Below are positions 32,600 through 40,422 of a stretch of DNA of 46,880 nt, piece after piece (position 1 is the first letter of the stretch; each line of letters opens with the position of its first letter). Under the pieces are notes generated by a model that saw only the letters and a program-made list of their open reading frames with translations, made no database searches and had not been told where the DNA came from. The position numbers and the translations under genes are program-made. Origin of the DNA: an uncultured Opitutia bacterium (GTDB lineage: Bacteria > Verrucomicrobiota > Verrucomicrobiia > Opitutales > Opitutaceae); contig CAIJZY010000028.1 in the NCBI GenBank assembly GCA_903825285.1, positions 1 to 46,880 of the forward strand, in the 5' to 3' direction.

Positions 32600-34879
32600 T
32601 CAGAACTCACCCGAGAGCGTGAGGAAGTAGTTTCTGGCCGGCAGGACGTTGAAGACGTCCTTCGTGTAGGCGTTCGCCGGGTTGGCATCGACGCCGTCGA
32701 GCACTTGCACCTTCTGGTTGAAGACATTGCTCACCTGCAGGCGGACCTTGAAGCTGCGGAACATCCCGAGGTTGGTTTTCCGGCCATAACCGATCGAGAG
32801 GTCGGCGAGCGAGTAGGATTGGCTGTGCACCGAGCGCGAGGCTCCGCCACCCGCCACGTCAGGATTCGTAATCGTGTCGTACACGAGCCAGCTGCCTACG
32901 TACTTCTGGGTGAATGAACCGAAGAATCCGCTGCGATGATCATAGACCAAGCCGAACGCCGCCGTGGCGTCAGGCACGGTGGGCACATCAAGCTTTGAAC
33001 CCTTGAATTTCGCCCGATTGATCGAGCCGTTGCCGTACAAACTGAGCCCATTGCCCAGGTAATAGGTGGCCTCAGCTTCCGCGCCACTGTAATAGGCCCC
33101 GGCCGCAACCCCGATATAGGCCGGATCTCCGGAGGAATCCGTCGGGCCCTTGTAAGCGTAATTCTTGAAGTCGATATAGTAGACGTCGGCCGCCGCGTTG
33201 AACCGGTCCTGCTTGTACACCGTGCCCAACTGGTAGTTCCAAGTCTGCGCGGGCTTGATCGTGTTCGACGTCGGCACATCGACGTAGAACTGGTTGAGAT
33301 TCGGCGCGAGCAGGCCCTGCGCCAGCTGGGCGTAGGCGGACCAGTCATTGTCCAGCCGGTAGTTGGTGGTGAGCGACGGCAGCGTCTTGGTCTCGGTGTG
33401 CTTGTAGAACAGCGGGTACCGCGCCTTGGTGCCGTTGACCCCCGCCTCAATGTCCCGGGTGTAATCGTAATACTTCAGGCCCGCATCGAGCGACAGCGCC
33501 TTCGTCGCCTGCCACTCGTACTCAATGAAGGGCTGGAGCGTCTTCGCGAAGGCCACCATGCGATAGCTGAAGTCGTAGTTCTCGGCGCCCACGGCGGTGG
33601 ACGGATTGAGGGCGACGGGCGCGAACTGGACGGTGGCCGGGTTGACATCCACCGCGACCGGGCCGGTGGCCGTATAATTAAGGCCGTAGAGATAGCGCGG
33701 ATTGCGGCTGTACTCGATCCAGACGCCGGCCTTGAAGGTGCCGAACGCATCCTGGTGGCTGAGGATGAAGTCGTCGCCGTAAGTGCGGTAGTTATTGACC
33801 TTATATGAACCGAGAAAATTGACGACGCTGGAAACCGTCTTGGTCTTCGGCTTTTCGTGACTCTCGTTGTTGTAGAAATAGGTATAGACTTTGTTGTCGA
33901 TCTCCCAGTCCCCCACGCGACTGTTGAGGCCGATGTACTCGAAGTCCGCCTGCTTGTCCTGGTAGTTGTAGCCCGTGTAATCGGTTGCGTTCGGATTGTT
34001 GGACAAGCCGTAATTGCGGCCCAACGTGTCAATTTGCGCCTGCGTCACCGTGCCCGGATTGCTGAAGTGAATCCGGTTATAGCTGCTCAGGAACGTCAGC
34101 GTCGTGCTCCGCCCAACCGGCTGGAGGTATTTAATGTAGTAAGTGTCGCGCTGCATGTCGGAACTGGTGCGATACCCATCGGTCTCCATGCGCTGATAGC
34201 TGGCGATGACCGATGCCCCATTCCAGGCCGGCAGGAGGCCGGAGTTGACCTCGAAGTGTCCCAGCCGGGTGTTCCAGCTGCCAAGGCTCAGCGTCGGCAC
34301 GAACGACGCCAGGAGGCGAGGATCCTTGGAGTACATGGCGATCGTGCCGCCGAAAGTGGCCTGTCCGATGTTGCTCGCGGTCCCGGGCCCGCGGTCGACC
34401 ACCATCCGGCCGATCAGTTTCGCCGGAAAGTAACTTGTGGTGTGGTGCGAATAGTCGTTCTGGTCGCCGAACGGGATGCCGTCGAAGGTGACATTGTACT
34501 GAGCGTCGTCGAATCCGCGCATCGTCAGGTGCTTCGACTCGCTCAGACCGGGACCGTTCGTCTCGACGTTCGAGACGCTAGGAGCGATATTGGCGATGGT
34601 CGCGAAGTCCGCGGTTGGCGCGACATTGTTGGATATATATTGCAGACCAATGACCGACATTGGCTGGCGAGCCTCCAGGACGCTGTCGGTCGGGGCCTGG
34701 ACCAAGGCCGAGGTTTTGCTCTCGCGCACCTCGAACTCCTCGAGGCGCACGGCCTGGTCCTTGGCATTCGTCACGGGGTCGTCGGCCCGCGCGGCGGCGG
34801 GAAAGAGGGCGGCGGCCAGGGTGGCCGCGGCGAGAGCTTGCAGAACGAAACGAGGGCGTGGGTGATAAGTCAGGTTCAC
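32600..34879 (-). CDS. TonB-dependent outer membrane receptor
   Basis: A 759-residue protein with a signal peptide (ALAAATLAAALFPAAARADD). A TonB-box-like stretch (VRLEEFEVRESK) is followed by the plug domain (ISNNVAPTADFATIANIAPS, HLTMRGFDDAQYNVTFDGIP, MVVDRGPGTASNIGQATFGG) and a beta-barrel of alternating aromatic strands ending in Phe (YFLTLSGEF). The substrate is unknown; co-transcription with a secreted acid phosphatase suggests a phosphorylated compound. The gene is visibly less GC-rich than its neighbours, which may reflect transfer or the Tyr/Asn-rich composition of barrel strands. It is divergent from the Tat-exported glycosidase-like gene. Confidence 0.93.
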   Translation of the reverse strand: MNLTYHPRPRFVLQALAAATLAAALFPAAARADDPVTNAKDQAVRLEEFEVRESKTSALVQAPTDSVLEARQPMSVIGLQYISNNVAPTADFATIANIAPSVSNVETNGPGLSESKHLTMRGFDDAQYNVTFDGIPFGDQNDYSHHTTSYFPAKLIGRMVVDRGPGTASNIGQATFGGTIAMYSKDPRLLASFVPTLSLGSWNTRLGHFEVNSGLLPAWNGASVIASYQRMETDGYRTSSDMQRDTYYIKYLQPVGRSTTLTFLSSYNRIHFSNPGTVTQAQIDTLGRNYGLSNNPNATDYTGYNYQDKQADFEYIGLNSRVGDWEIDNKVYTYFYNNESHEKPKTKTVSSVVNFLGSYKVNNYRTYGDDFILSHQDAFGTFKAGVWIEYSRNPRYLYGLNYTATGPVAVDVNPATVQFAPVALNPSTAVGAENYDFSYRMVAFAKTLQPFIEYEWQATKALSLDAGLKYYDYTRDIEAGVNGTKARYPLFYKHTETKTLPSLTTNYRLDNDWSAYAQLAQGLLAPNLNQFYVDVPTSNTIKPAQTWNYQLGTVYKQDRFNAAADVYYIDFKNYAYKGPTDSSGDPAYIGVAAGAYYSGAEAEATYYLGNGLSLYGNGSINRAKFKGSKLDVPTVPDATAAFGLVYDHRSGFFGSFTQKYVGSWLVYDTITNPDVAGGGASRSVHSQSYSLADLSIGYGRKTNLGMFRSFKVRLQVSNVFNQKVQVLDGVDANPANAYTKDVFNVLPARNYFLTLSGEF

Positions 34880-35058
34880 GCTGTCAAAATTAGCGGGCGA
34901 TTATTACGGCCGCATGGCGGCCAGGTGACGTGACAGTGAAGCTCGTCCGGCCCGTCCCCGCGTCCTACCCGGCAATTTTGCTCGCCGCGCCCCGCCCGAC
35001 GAACCACACCGGGGTGCCCCAGCCGCCGCGCCCCCGCCCGCGGCCGCCCACCCCACCC

Positions 35059-36810
35059 ATGTCCACGCGCCGCGACTTTCTCCGCACCACCGCGCTCGGC
35101 GCCACCGCGCTGGCGCTCACGTCCCGGCTGCCCGGCGCCGGCGACTCCGCGCCGCCCGACCCCGCCGCCGCGCGCCGCGCGCTCACCGCGGGACACCGCA
35201 ACCTCTTTAACGGCGACACCTGCGTCTATTTCTACAATCCCGAGCGCTGGCAGCCCGAGGGCGGGCCGTTCACGGCGCGGGCGATCCACCGCTACGTCGC
35301 GAACCTCCGGCAGTGCGGCATCGACACGTTTATCATCAATGCCAACGCCTCGAAGGCCTGGTACCCGAGCAAGGCCATCCCCTCGATCCTCGACGGCTAC
35401 CGGCGCGGCGACCGCGAGTTCTTCCGCGGCCACGCGGTCTGCGGCGGCTTCACGAAACCGGACGAGGTCGAGACGTACATGGACGGCGCCGTCGTCTTTT
35501 TTAACCGCTACCTCGACCTGCTCGAGGCGGGCGTGGACTGGCTCGCCGAGACCGCCCGCGCCTGCCGCGCGGAGGACGTCGCGCCGTGGGTCAGCATCCG
35601 GATGAACGACCTGCACGGCCACCGGAATTTCACCGGCAGTTTCTTCAACCACCCGCTGCTCAAGCGCCCGGAGATGCGGCTGCACCACAGCACGTATCCC
35701 GGCATGGCGGGCGACCCCACCTATCGCGAGGGGCTGAACTACGAGCTCCCGGAGGTGCGCGACCTGATGTTCGCCCAGATCCGCGAGGTGGTGGAGGACT
35801 ACGACTTCGACGGGCTGGAGCTCGACTGGTGGCGCCAGCCGCTGTGCTGCGAGCCGAACGCCTCCGAGGCCACCGTGGCGATGATGACCGACTGGTTCCG
35901 TGGCATCCGCGCGCTGACGCAGCGCCGCGCCGCCCGGAACGGCCGGCCGTATTACTTCGGGCTGCGCCTGCCCGGCCGGCTGGAGTCGCTGCGAAGCATC
36001 GGGATCGACGTGGTGACGCTCTGCCGCGAGGGCACGGTTGATTTCCTCTGCCCCTCGGGATTCTGGCGCACGGCCTGGGACCTGCCGCACGACGACCTGC
36101 GCCGCCAGGTGGGCGAGCACCCGGCGATCTACGGGGTGATCGAGGACGGCGCCAACGCCATCCCCACCCTCGCGCCGGCCCTGAAGGCCACGCGCGACAT
36201 CCGCCTGATCTCCTCCAGCCGCGAGATGCTCCATGCCAACGCCGCCGGGAAGCTCGTGCTCGGCGCCGACGGCATCGAGTGGTTCAACTTCTACTGCACC
36301 GACCAGGCCCGCATCCCGGGACTGGTCTCGGACTATTCGCTCCTCCGCGACATCCACCGGCTCGACCTGCTGCGCGGCCAGCCGAAGCACTACGCTTTCG
36401 CCGACCGCGGCTTCACCGGCCTCGCGCAGCCGCCCTTCGAGGCGCCGCCGCAGGTGCCGGTGATCCTCGAGCACAACTGGCGGCAGTCCTTCCGCCTGCC
36501 GATGTGCGCCGAGCCCGCCGACCGTGGACTCAAGCTGGTCGTCCAGGTCGTGGTGAAAAAAACGGATCCCGTCGGCGAGCTGCCGGTGGTCTTCAACGCC
36601 TGCTGGCCCCAGGCCAAGCGCACCGCGACCGACCGCCTGCTGTATCCCAGCGGACCGTTCACGCACCACGCGCCGGACCACGTCGCCTACAACTACGAGC
36701 TGCCCGTCACCCTGATCCGCGACGGCTGGAACGAGATTGTGGTCGAAAACGGCCACGCCCAGCCGGTCACGATCGTCTGCCTCGAGCTCGCGGTCATGCC
36801 CGTCGGCTGA
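35059..36810 (+). CDS. Tat-exported glycosidase-like TIM-barrel protein
   Basis: A 583-residue protein with start ATG 35059, chosen for the twin-arginine signal STRRDFLRTTALGATALALT; an upstream GTG at 34930 would bury it. The barrel contains CGIDTFIINANASKAWYPSK, RMNDLHGHRNFTGSFFN and YDFDGLELDWWRQPL, the last resembling the D-x-E-x-D-W motif of hypothetical glycosidase families related to GH10/GHL10. A C-terminal beta-sandwich-like part follows (VILEHNWRQSFRLPM). Catalytic assignment and substrate are uncertain. It diverges from the TonB receptor across 179 bases, so the two may respond to the same carbohydrate or phosphate signal. Confidence 0.75.
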   Translation: MSTRRDFLRTTALGATALALTSRLPGAGDSAPPDPAAARRALTAGHRNLFNGDTCVYFYNPERWQPEGGPFTARAIHRYVANLRQCGIDTFIINANASKAWYPSKAIPSILDGYRRGDREFFRGHAVCGGFTKPDEVETYMDGAVVFFNRYLDLLEAGVDWLAETARACRAEDVAPWVSIRMNDLHGHRNFTGSFFNHPLLKRPEMRLHHSTYPGMAGDPTYREGLNYELPEVRDLMFAQIREVVEDYDFDGLELDWWRQPLCCEPNASEATVAMMTDWFRGIRALTQRRAARNGRPYYFGLRLPGRLESLRSIGIDVVTLCREGTVDFLCPSGFWRTAWDLPHDDLRRQVGEHPAIYGVIEDGANAIPTLAPALKATRDIRLISSSREMLHANAAGKLVLGADGIEWFNFYCTDQARIPGLVSDYSLLRDIHRLDLLRGQPKHYAFADRGFTGLAQPPFEAPPQVPVILEHNWRQSFRLPMCAEPADRGLKLVVQVVVKKTDPVGELPVVFNACWPQAKRTATDRLLYPSGPFTHHAPDHVAYNYELPVTLIRDGWNEIVVENGHAQPVTIVCLELAVMPVG

Positions 36811-36881
36811 AGCCAGCGCTGGATCCAGTCAGGCATCCGCCGACTGTGCTTGGAACCGCAGGAGCTTTGGGTCTGAAATGA

Positions 36882-36908
36882 GGGTTCATCAGCGTCCATT
36901 AGCGGTTT
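36882..36908 (+). repeat. Dispersed intergenic repeat (GGGTTCATCAGCGTCCATTAG type)
   Basis: The word GGGTTCATCAGCGTCCATTA followed by GCGGTTT resembles a GTTCATC...GTCCATC...GCGGTTT repeat seen in many environmental bacteria. Its reverse complement matches the degenerate copy at 3241-3266. It ends 9 bases before the Coa1-like gene, so it may be in that gene's leader. Function unknown. Confidence 0.5.
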
Positions 36909-36917
36909 CCCAAATCC

Positions 36918-37346
36918 ATGAGCACCTCCGCCGCCCCGAACCAACCTGCCCGCCCATGGCTGTCCCGCCACTGGCTCTGGTTCGTGCCCACGATGGCGGT
37001 CGCCGCCGCGGTGTTTCTCCTCGGGTTCTTCGTCGTGGTCACCGGCAACGTGAAATCCTCGGAGGTCCACCAGCTGGCCCTGGCCCGCGTGCAGGCGTCG
37101 CCCGCCGTGGCGGTCGCGCTCGGCACCCCGCTCACCGAGGGCTTCCTGGTCAAGGGCAACGTCCACGTCAGCGGCCCCTCCGGGCAGGCCCAGCTGGAAA
37201 TCCCGCTCCAGGGTCCGAAGGGCTCCGCCACGGTCTATGTGGCGGCGGAGAAGACCAAGGGGGTGTGGCACTTCGGCTTTTTCACGGTGCAGCCGGCGGG
37301 GGCGCGCGACCGGATCGACCTGTCCGACCCCCAGGGGGCGCGCTGA
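36918..37346 (+). CDS. Coa1/Tim21-like domain membrane protein
   Basis: A 142-residue protein with one N-terminal membrane segment (LWFVPTMAVAAAVFLLGFFV) and a periplasmic domain. EVHQLALARVQASPAVAVAL, GTPLTEGFLVKGNVHVSG, LQGPKGSATVYVAAEKTKGV and WHFGFFTVQP follow the pattern of cytochrome c oxidase assembly factor 1-like bacterial proteins. The bacterial versions are mostly uncharacterised and no oxidase genes are nearby, so involvement in respiration is not supported by context. A clear intrinsic terminator follows at 37386. Confidence 0.7.
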   Translation: MSTSAAPNQPARPWLSRHWLWFVPTMAVAAAVFLLGFFVVVTGNVKSSEVHQLALARVQASPAVAVALGTPLTEGFLVKGNVHVSGPSGQAQLEIPLQGPKGSATVYVAAEKTKGVWHFGFFTVQPAGARDRIDLSDPQGAR

Positions 37347-37385
37347 ATTGGCCGGCGGGGCGGGCGGGGACCTGAAAAACCCTGT

Positions 37386-37411
37386 AACCTTCCGGGTCGC
37401 CGGAGGTTTTT
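37386..37411 (+). terminator. Intrinsic terminator after the Coa1-like gene
   Basis: The hairpin AACCTTCCGG-GTCG-CCGGAGGTT, with one bulged T, is followed directly by a run of Ts. It is 40 bases after the Coa1-like stop codon and isolates that gene from the sigma factor operon. Confidence 0.65.
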
Positions 37412-37489
37412 ACCGGCAACCAGCCATGTTGCCGCTTCCCCGCCGTGCTTGCCTCCTATCCAGATATTCGTGTCACCTCGCCGTCCTTC

Positions 37490-38089
37490 GTGGTTAACTC
37501 CCCGTCCGAAGCCGTGGACCCCGCGACCGACACTCTTTCCGACCATGAGCTGATGCTCGCCGTGCGCGACGGCGAGCTGGATGCCTTGGGAGAGCTTTTT
37601 GAGCGGCACCACGGGCCGCTGTTCGGTTTCCTGGTCAAACTCACCGGCCAGCGCACCGCGGCGGAGGACATCGTGCAGACCGTCTTCCAGCGGATGCTGA
37701 AATACCGGCACACCTACCGCGACGAAGGCAGCTTCACGGCCTGGATGTATCACCTGGGCCGCCGGTGCGCCGCCGACTATTTCCGCCGCCACCAGGCCAC
37801 GCCCGCGGCCACCGATCCGGCCGACCTGCAGGACCACCCCGACGAGGCCCCGCACGCCGGGGAAAACGCCGCCGTCCGCGACGACCACGCGCTGCTTCAC
37901 ACCGCGCTGAACCGGCTCGACCGCGACGACCGCGAGGTCCTCCTCCTCAGCCGCTTCCAGGAGCTCTCGTTCGCCGAGATCGCCGGCATCCTCGAGTGCT
38001 CCGTCGGCGCGGCCAAGGTCCGCGCCCACCGCGCGCTCCGCGAGCTCCGTGACGTCTACTTCCAGCTCCAGAAACAGAAGCTCTCCTAG
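37490..38089 (+). CDS. ECF-type RNA polymerase sigma factor
   Basis: A protein of about 199 residues with the usual two-domain ECF structure: region 2 (ALGELFERHHGPLFGFLVKL, AEDIVQTVFQRMLKYRHTY) and region 4 (LDRDDREVLLLSRFQELSFA, EIAGILECSVGAAKVRAHRA). No ATG lies at the 5' end; GTG 37490 is chosen because the upstream bases resemble a dispersed CTTCGTG repeat, but GTG 37445 or GTG 37514 are possible. It is followed after 32 bases by a zinc-finger anti-sigma gene and then a DUF4097 gene, a classic autoregulated unit. Confidence 0.87.
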   Translation: MVNSPSEAVDPATDTLSDHELMLAVRDGELDALGELFERHHGPLFGFLVKLTGQRTAAEDIVQTVFQRMLKYRHTYRDEGSFTAWMYHLGRRCAADYFRRHQATPAATDPADLQDHPDEAPHAGENAAVRDDHALLHTALNRLDRDDREVLLLSRFQELSFAEIAGILECSVGAAKVRAHRALRELRDVYFQLQKQKLS

Positions 38090-38121
38090 CCCGCAGCCCG
38101 CCCTTCAACCCAACTTTTGCC

Positions 38122-38943
38122 ATGAACTGCACCGAAACCCAGGAACGCCTGCCCGATGAGCTGTCCGGCCGCCTCGACCCGGCCGAGACCGCCGAAGTTC
38201 GCGCCCATCTCGCCGCCTGCCCCGTGTGCCGGCACGAGCACTCGGCCCTCGGCCAGACGCTTTCCGCCCTCGACACGCTCCCCATCGCCTCGCCCAGCCC
38301 CGCGCTGCGCCGGAACTGCTACGCGATGCTCGAGGCCGAGAAGCGCTCCCTCGCCCCCACCCGCGCCGCCGCCGCGCGCCCGTCCCGTCCCGCCCACTTC
38401 TCCATCCTGCGCTGGATCCTCGCCCCCGCCGGCGTCGCGGCCCTGGTGTGCGGCGGCTTCTTCGCCGGCACGCGCTTCGCTCCGCCCGCCCCCGCCCCGG
38501 GCCTCGACCCCGCGACCAAGCAGGAGCTCGCCGAGCTCCGCGCCCGCGTCGACTCCGTCGGCCAGCTCGTCGGCATGTCCCTCCTGCAGCAGCGCTCCAC
38601 CAGCGAGCGGCTCCAGAACGTCCTCGCCACGCTCGACCAGCGCAACCCCGGCCAGAAGGTCATCGCCGACCTGATCGGCTCGCTCGCGCTCGACCCGAGC
38701 ACCAACGTCCGGCTCTCCGCCCTCGACGCCCTCTACCCGCACTCCAACCAGCCGATCGTCCGCTCCGGCGTGCTCGCCACGCTCCCCCGCGAGCAGAACC
38801 CGCTCGTCCAGGTCGCGATGATCGACTTCCTCGTCGCCGCCCGCAGCCACGAGGCCGTGCCCGCGCTCGAGCAGCTCGCCCGCAATGACACCATCGACCA
38901 CGCCGTCCGCGAGGCGGCCAAGCGCGGCCTCGCCCAACTCTGA
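38122..38943 (+). CDS. Zinc-finger anti-sigma factor with HEAT-like C-terminal domain
   Basis: A 273-residue membrane protein. The N-terminal ZAS domain has the H-x3-C-x2-C motif in HLAACPVCRHEHSAL, which binds and inactivates an ECF sigma factor. One membrane segment follows (WILAPAGVAALVCGGFFAG), then a coiled stretch and a C-terminal part with HEAT-repeat character (DPSTNVRLSALDALYPHSNQ, NPLVQVAMIDFLVAARSHEA, IDHAVREAAKRGLAQL). The repeats would sit on the periplasmic side and could sense a protein partner (inference). Its partner is the sigma factor encoded 32 bases upstream. Confidence 0.87.
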   Translation: MNCTETQERLPDELSGRLDPAETAEVRAHLAACPVCRHEHSALGQTLSALDTLPIASPSPALRRNCYAMLEAEKRSLAPTRAAAARPSRPAHFSILRWILAPAGVAALVCGGFFAGTRFAPPAPAPGLDPATKQELAELRARVDSVGQLVGMSLLQQRSTSERLQNVLATLDQRNPGQKVIADLIGSLALDPSTNVRLSALDALYPHSNQPIVRSGVLATLPREQNPLVQVAMIDFLVAARSHEAVPALEQLARNDTIDHAVREAAKRGLAQL

Positions 38944-38984
38944 GTCCCACCGCCCGTCCCACCTCAACCCTCCCCCCTATCGCC

Positions 38985-40055
38985 ATGCAACACACCACCC
39001 GCCTCTACCCGTCGCTTCTCATCGCCGCCGCCATGAGCCTCCTGCTGCTCACCGTCGCCCGCGCTGACGAGAACGAGACCACCACCATCAAGTTCTCGGA
39101 CCCGGCCAAGCCCGGCTTCCTCCGCGTCAACGTCGCCAGCGGCGATGTCACGATCCACGGCGCCGACACCACCGACGTCACCGTCCAGACCGACCTCAAG
39201 CCCGAGGCCCCCGCCCAGCGCAAGGACGGCCTGCGCGTGCTGACGTCCGCCGCCAGCTACTCCCTCACCGAGAACCACAACGTGGTCACCCTCAGCTATG
39301 GCACCGAGAGCTGGGGCGGCGGGTCGAACAGCGGCAGCTTCGAGATCAGCGTGCCCCACGGCACCGCCGTCATCGTCACCTGCAGCTACGCGGGCGACGT
39401 GCGGATCGAGGACATCACCGGCTCCATCGACGTCAAGGGCCTCAACGGCGAGGTCACGCTCAACAACATCTCCGGCGCCGCGCTCGTCGAGACGATCAAC
39501 GGCGAGATCCATGCCGACGTGCGGGAGCTCGTCGACGGCAAGCCGCTCTCCTTCACCTCGATGAATGGCGAAGTCACGCTTCACCTGCCCGCCACCGCCA
39601 AGGCCAACGTGAGCCTCCGCTCCCACAACGGTTCCATCCTCACCGATTTTGACGACAAGGCCCTCGTGACCAAGACCGAGTCCGTCCACTCCCCCTTCCA
39701 CATCCGCAGCCGCGTTGGAAAGCGCGTCAACACCAACGGCGAGGACGCCACCGAGGCCCAGGTCGAGGCCGCCGTCCATGAGGCTGTCATCGCCGGGGCC
39801 GAGGCTGCGCACGAGGCCGCCAACGCCATCAAGGAAGCCGCCCACGCCGCCCGCGAGGCGGCCCGCGAGTCCGAGCGCACGCCCCGCGCCGAAAGCGACG
39901 GCGAATCTCCGCCCGCGCCGCTCGCGCCGCTGGCGCCCCTGCCCCCGATGACCGGCGGCAAGATCGTCACCGGCACGCTCAACGGCGGCGGTCCCGAGAT
40001 CCGGATCACCACGATGAACGGCGACATCACCCTCCGGAAGTCCGAGGCGAAATAA
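38985..40055 (+). CDS. Exported DUF4097-type beta-helix-like protein
   Basis: A 356-residue protein with a signal peptide (LLIAAAMSLLLLTVARADEN). Repeating strands such as GFLRVNVASGDVTIHGADTT, GDVRIEDITGSIDVKGLNGE, VTLNNISGAALVETINGEIH and ITTMNGDITLRKSEAK are typical of DUF4097, a right-handed parallel beta fold. An Ala/Glu-rich coil (AAHEAANAIKEAAHAAREAA) and a Pro-rich stretch interrupt the repeats before a final pair. DUF4097 proteins are often encoded beside ECF sigma/anti-sigma pairs and may be the stress target or sensor. It ends before a strong hairpin at 40080. Confidence 0.83.
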   Translation: MQHTTRLYPSLLIAAAMSLLLLTVARADENETTTIKFSDPAKPGFLRVNVASGDVTIHGADTTDVTVQTDLKPEAPAQRKDGLRVLTSAASYSLTENHNVVTLSYGTESWGGGSNSGSFEISVPHGTAVIVTCSYAGDVRIEDITGSIDVKGLNGEVTLNNISGAALVETINGEIHADVRELVDGKPLSFTSMNGEVTLHLPATAKANVSLRSHNGSILTDFDDKALVTKTESVHSPFHIRSRVGKRVNTNGEDATEAQVEAAVHEAVIAGAEAAHEAANAIKEAAHAAREAARESERTPRAESDGESPPAPLAPLAPLPPMTGGKIVTGTLNGGGPEIRITTMNGDITLRKSEAK

Positions 40056-40079
40056 GCCCCGCCAGCGCCGCCCAGGATC

Positions 40080-40117
40080 CGAGGCCGGAGCCCACCCGGG
40101 TTCCGGCCTCGAGTTTT
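40080..40117 (+). terminator. Probable terminator of the sigma/anti-sigma/DUF4097 operon
   Basis: CGAGGCCGGA (40080-40089) pairs with TCCGGCCTCG (40102-40111) across a 12-base loop, a perfect 10-bp stem, followed by AGTTTTGG. The T-run is short (four), so termination may be partial. It lies 25 bases after the DUF4097 stop. Confidence 0.55.
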
Positions 40118-40157
40118 GGGGCCCGGCGATCGCCCGGGGCCCATTCGGACCAGAAAC

Positions 40158-40322
40158 ATGGACCTTTGGCCCAGTTTGCGTTTCCCAGCAGATGACTACC
40201 TTGGAAGTCTCGACCTCCGCCCAATCTTTTCCGCCATGCTCACGTCCGTCATCGTCATCGCCCTCCTGACCGCCCTCGTGGCGACCGAATCCGATTTTTC
40301 GGGCCGGGGCGGCGCGGACTGA
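40158..40322 (+). CDS. Possible small single-span membrane protein
   Basis: A 54-codon frame (MDLWPSLRFPADDYLGSLD...) with one hydrophobic segment (AMLTSVIVIALLTALVATES). No strong ribosome-binding site is visible, and a shorter start at ATG 40236 is equally possible. It falls in the 367-base interval between the DUF4097 gene and the MFS gene, where apart from the terminator hairpin nothing else is recognised. It may be a real small protein or chance. Confidence 0.25.
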   Translation: MDLWPSLRFPADDYLGSLDLRPIFSAMLTSVIVIALLTALVATESDFSGRGGAD

Positions 40323-40422
40323 TTGATCGAAGGCGAACGGGCCGTTCTCAACGTCGCTTGGCCCTTGACCGCCGGGATTTGACGTTTGCCGTCCGCCTCC
40401 GCCCTCGCGGAGGCTGAGGGCT

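Noticed and set aside
34880-34936. Pho-box-like CTGTCAC on the minus strand upstream of the TonB receptor
   Set aside because: Only one half-site is convincing; the second 7-mer at the required spacing matches poorly, so no PhoB site is claimed.
37383-37389. TGTAACC as an ECF -35 element for the sigma operon
   Set aside because: It overlaps the terminator hairpin and no CGT-type -10 lies at the expected distance.
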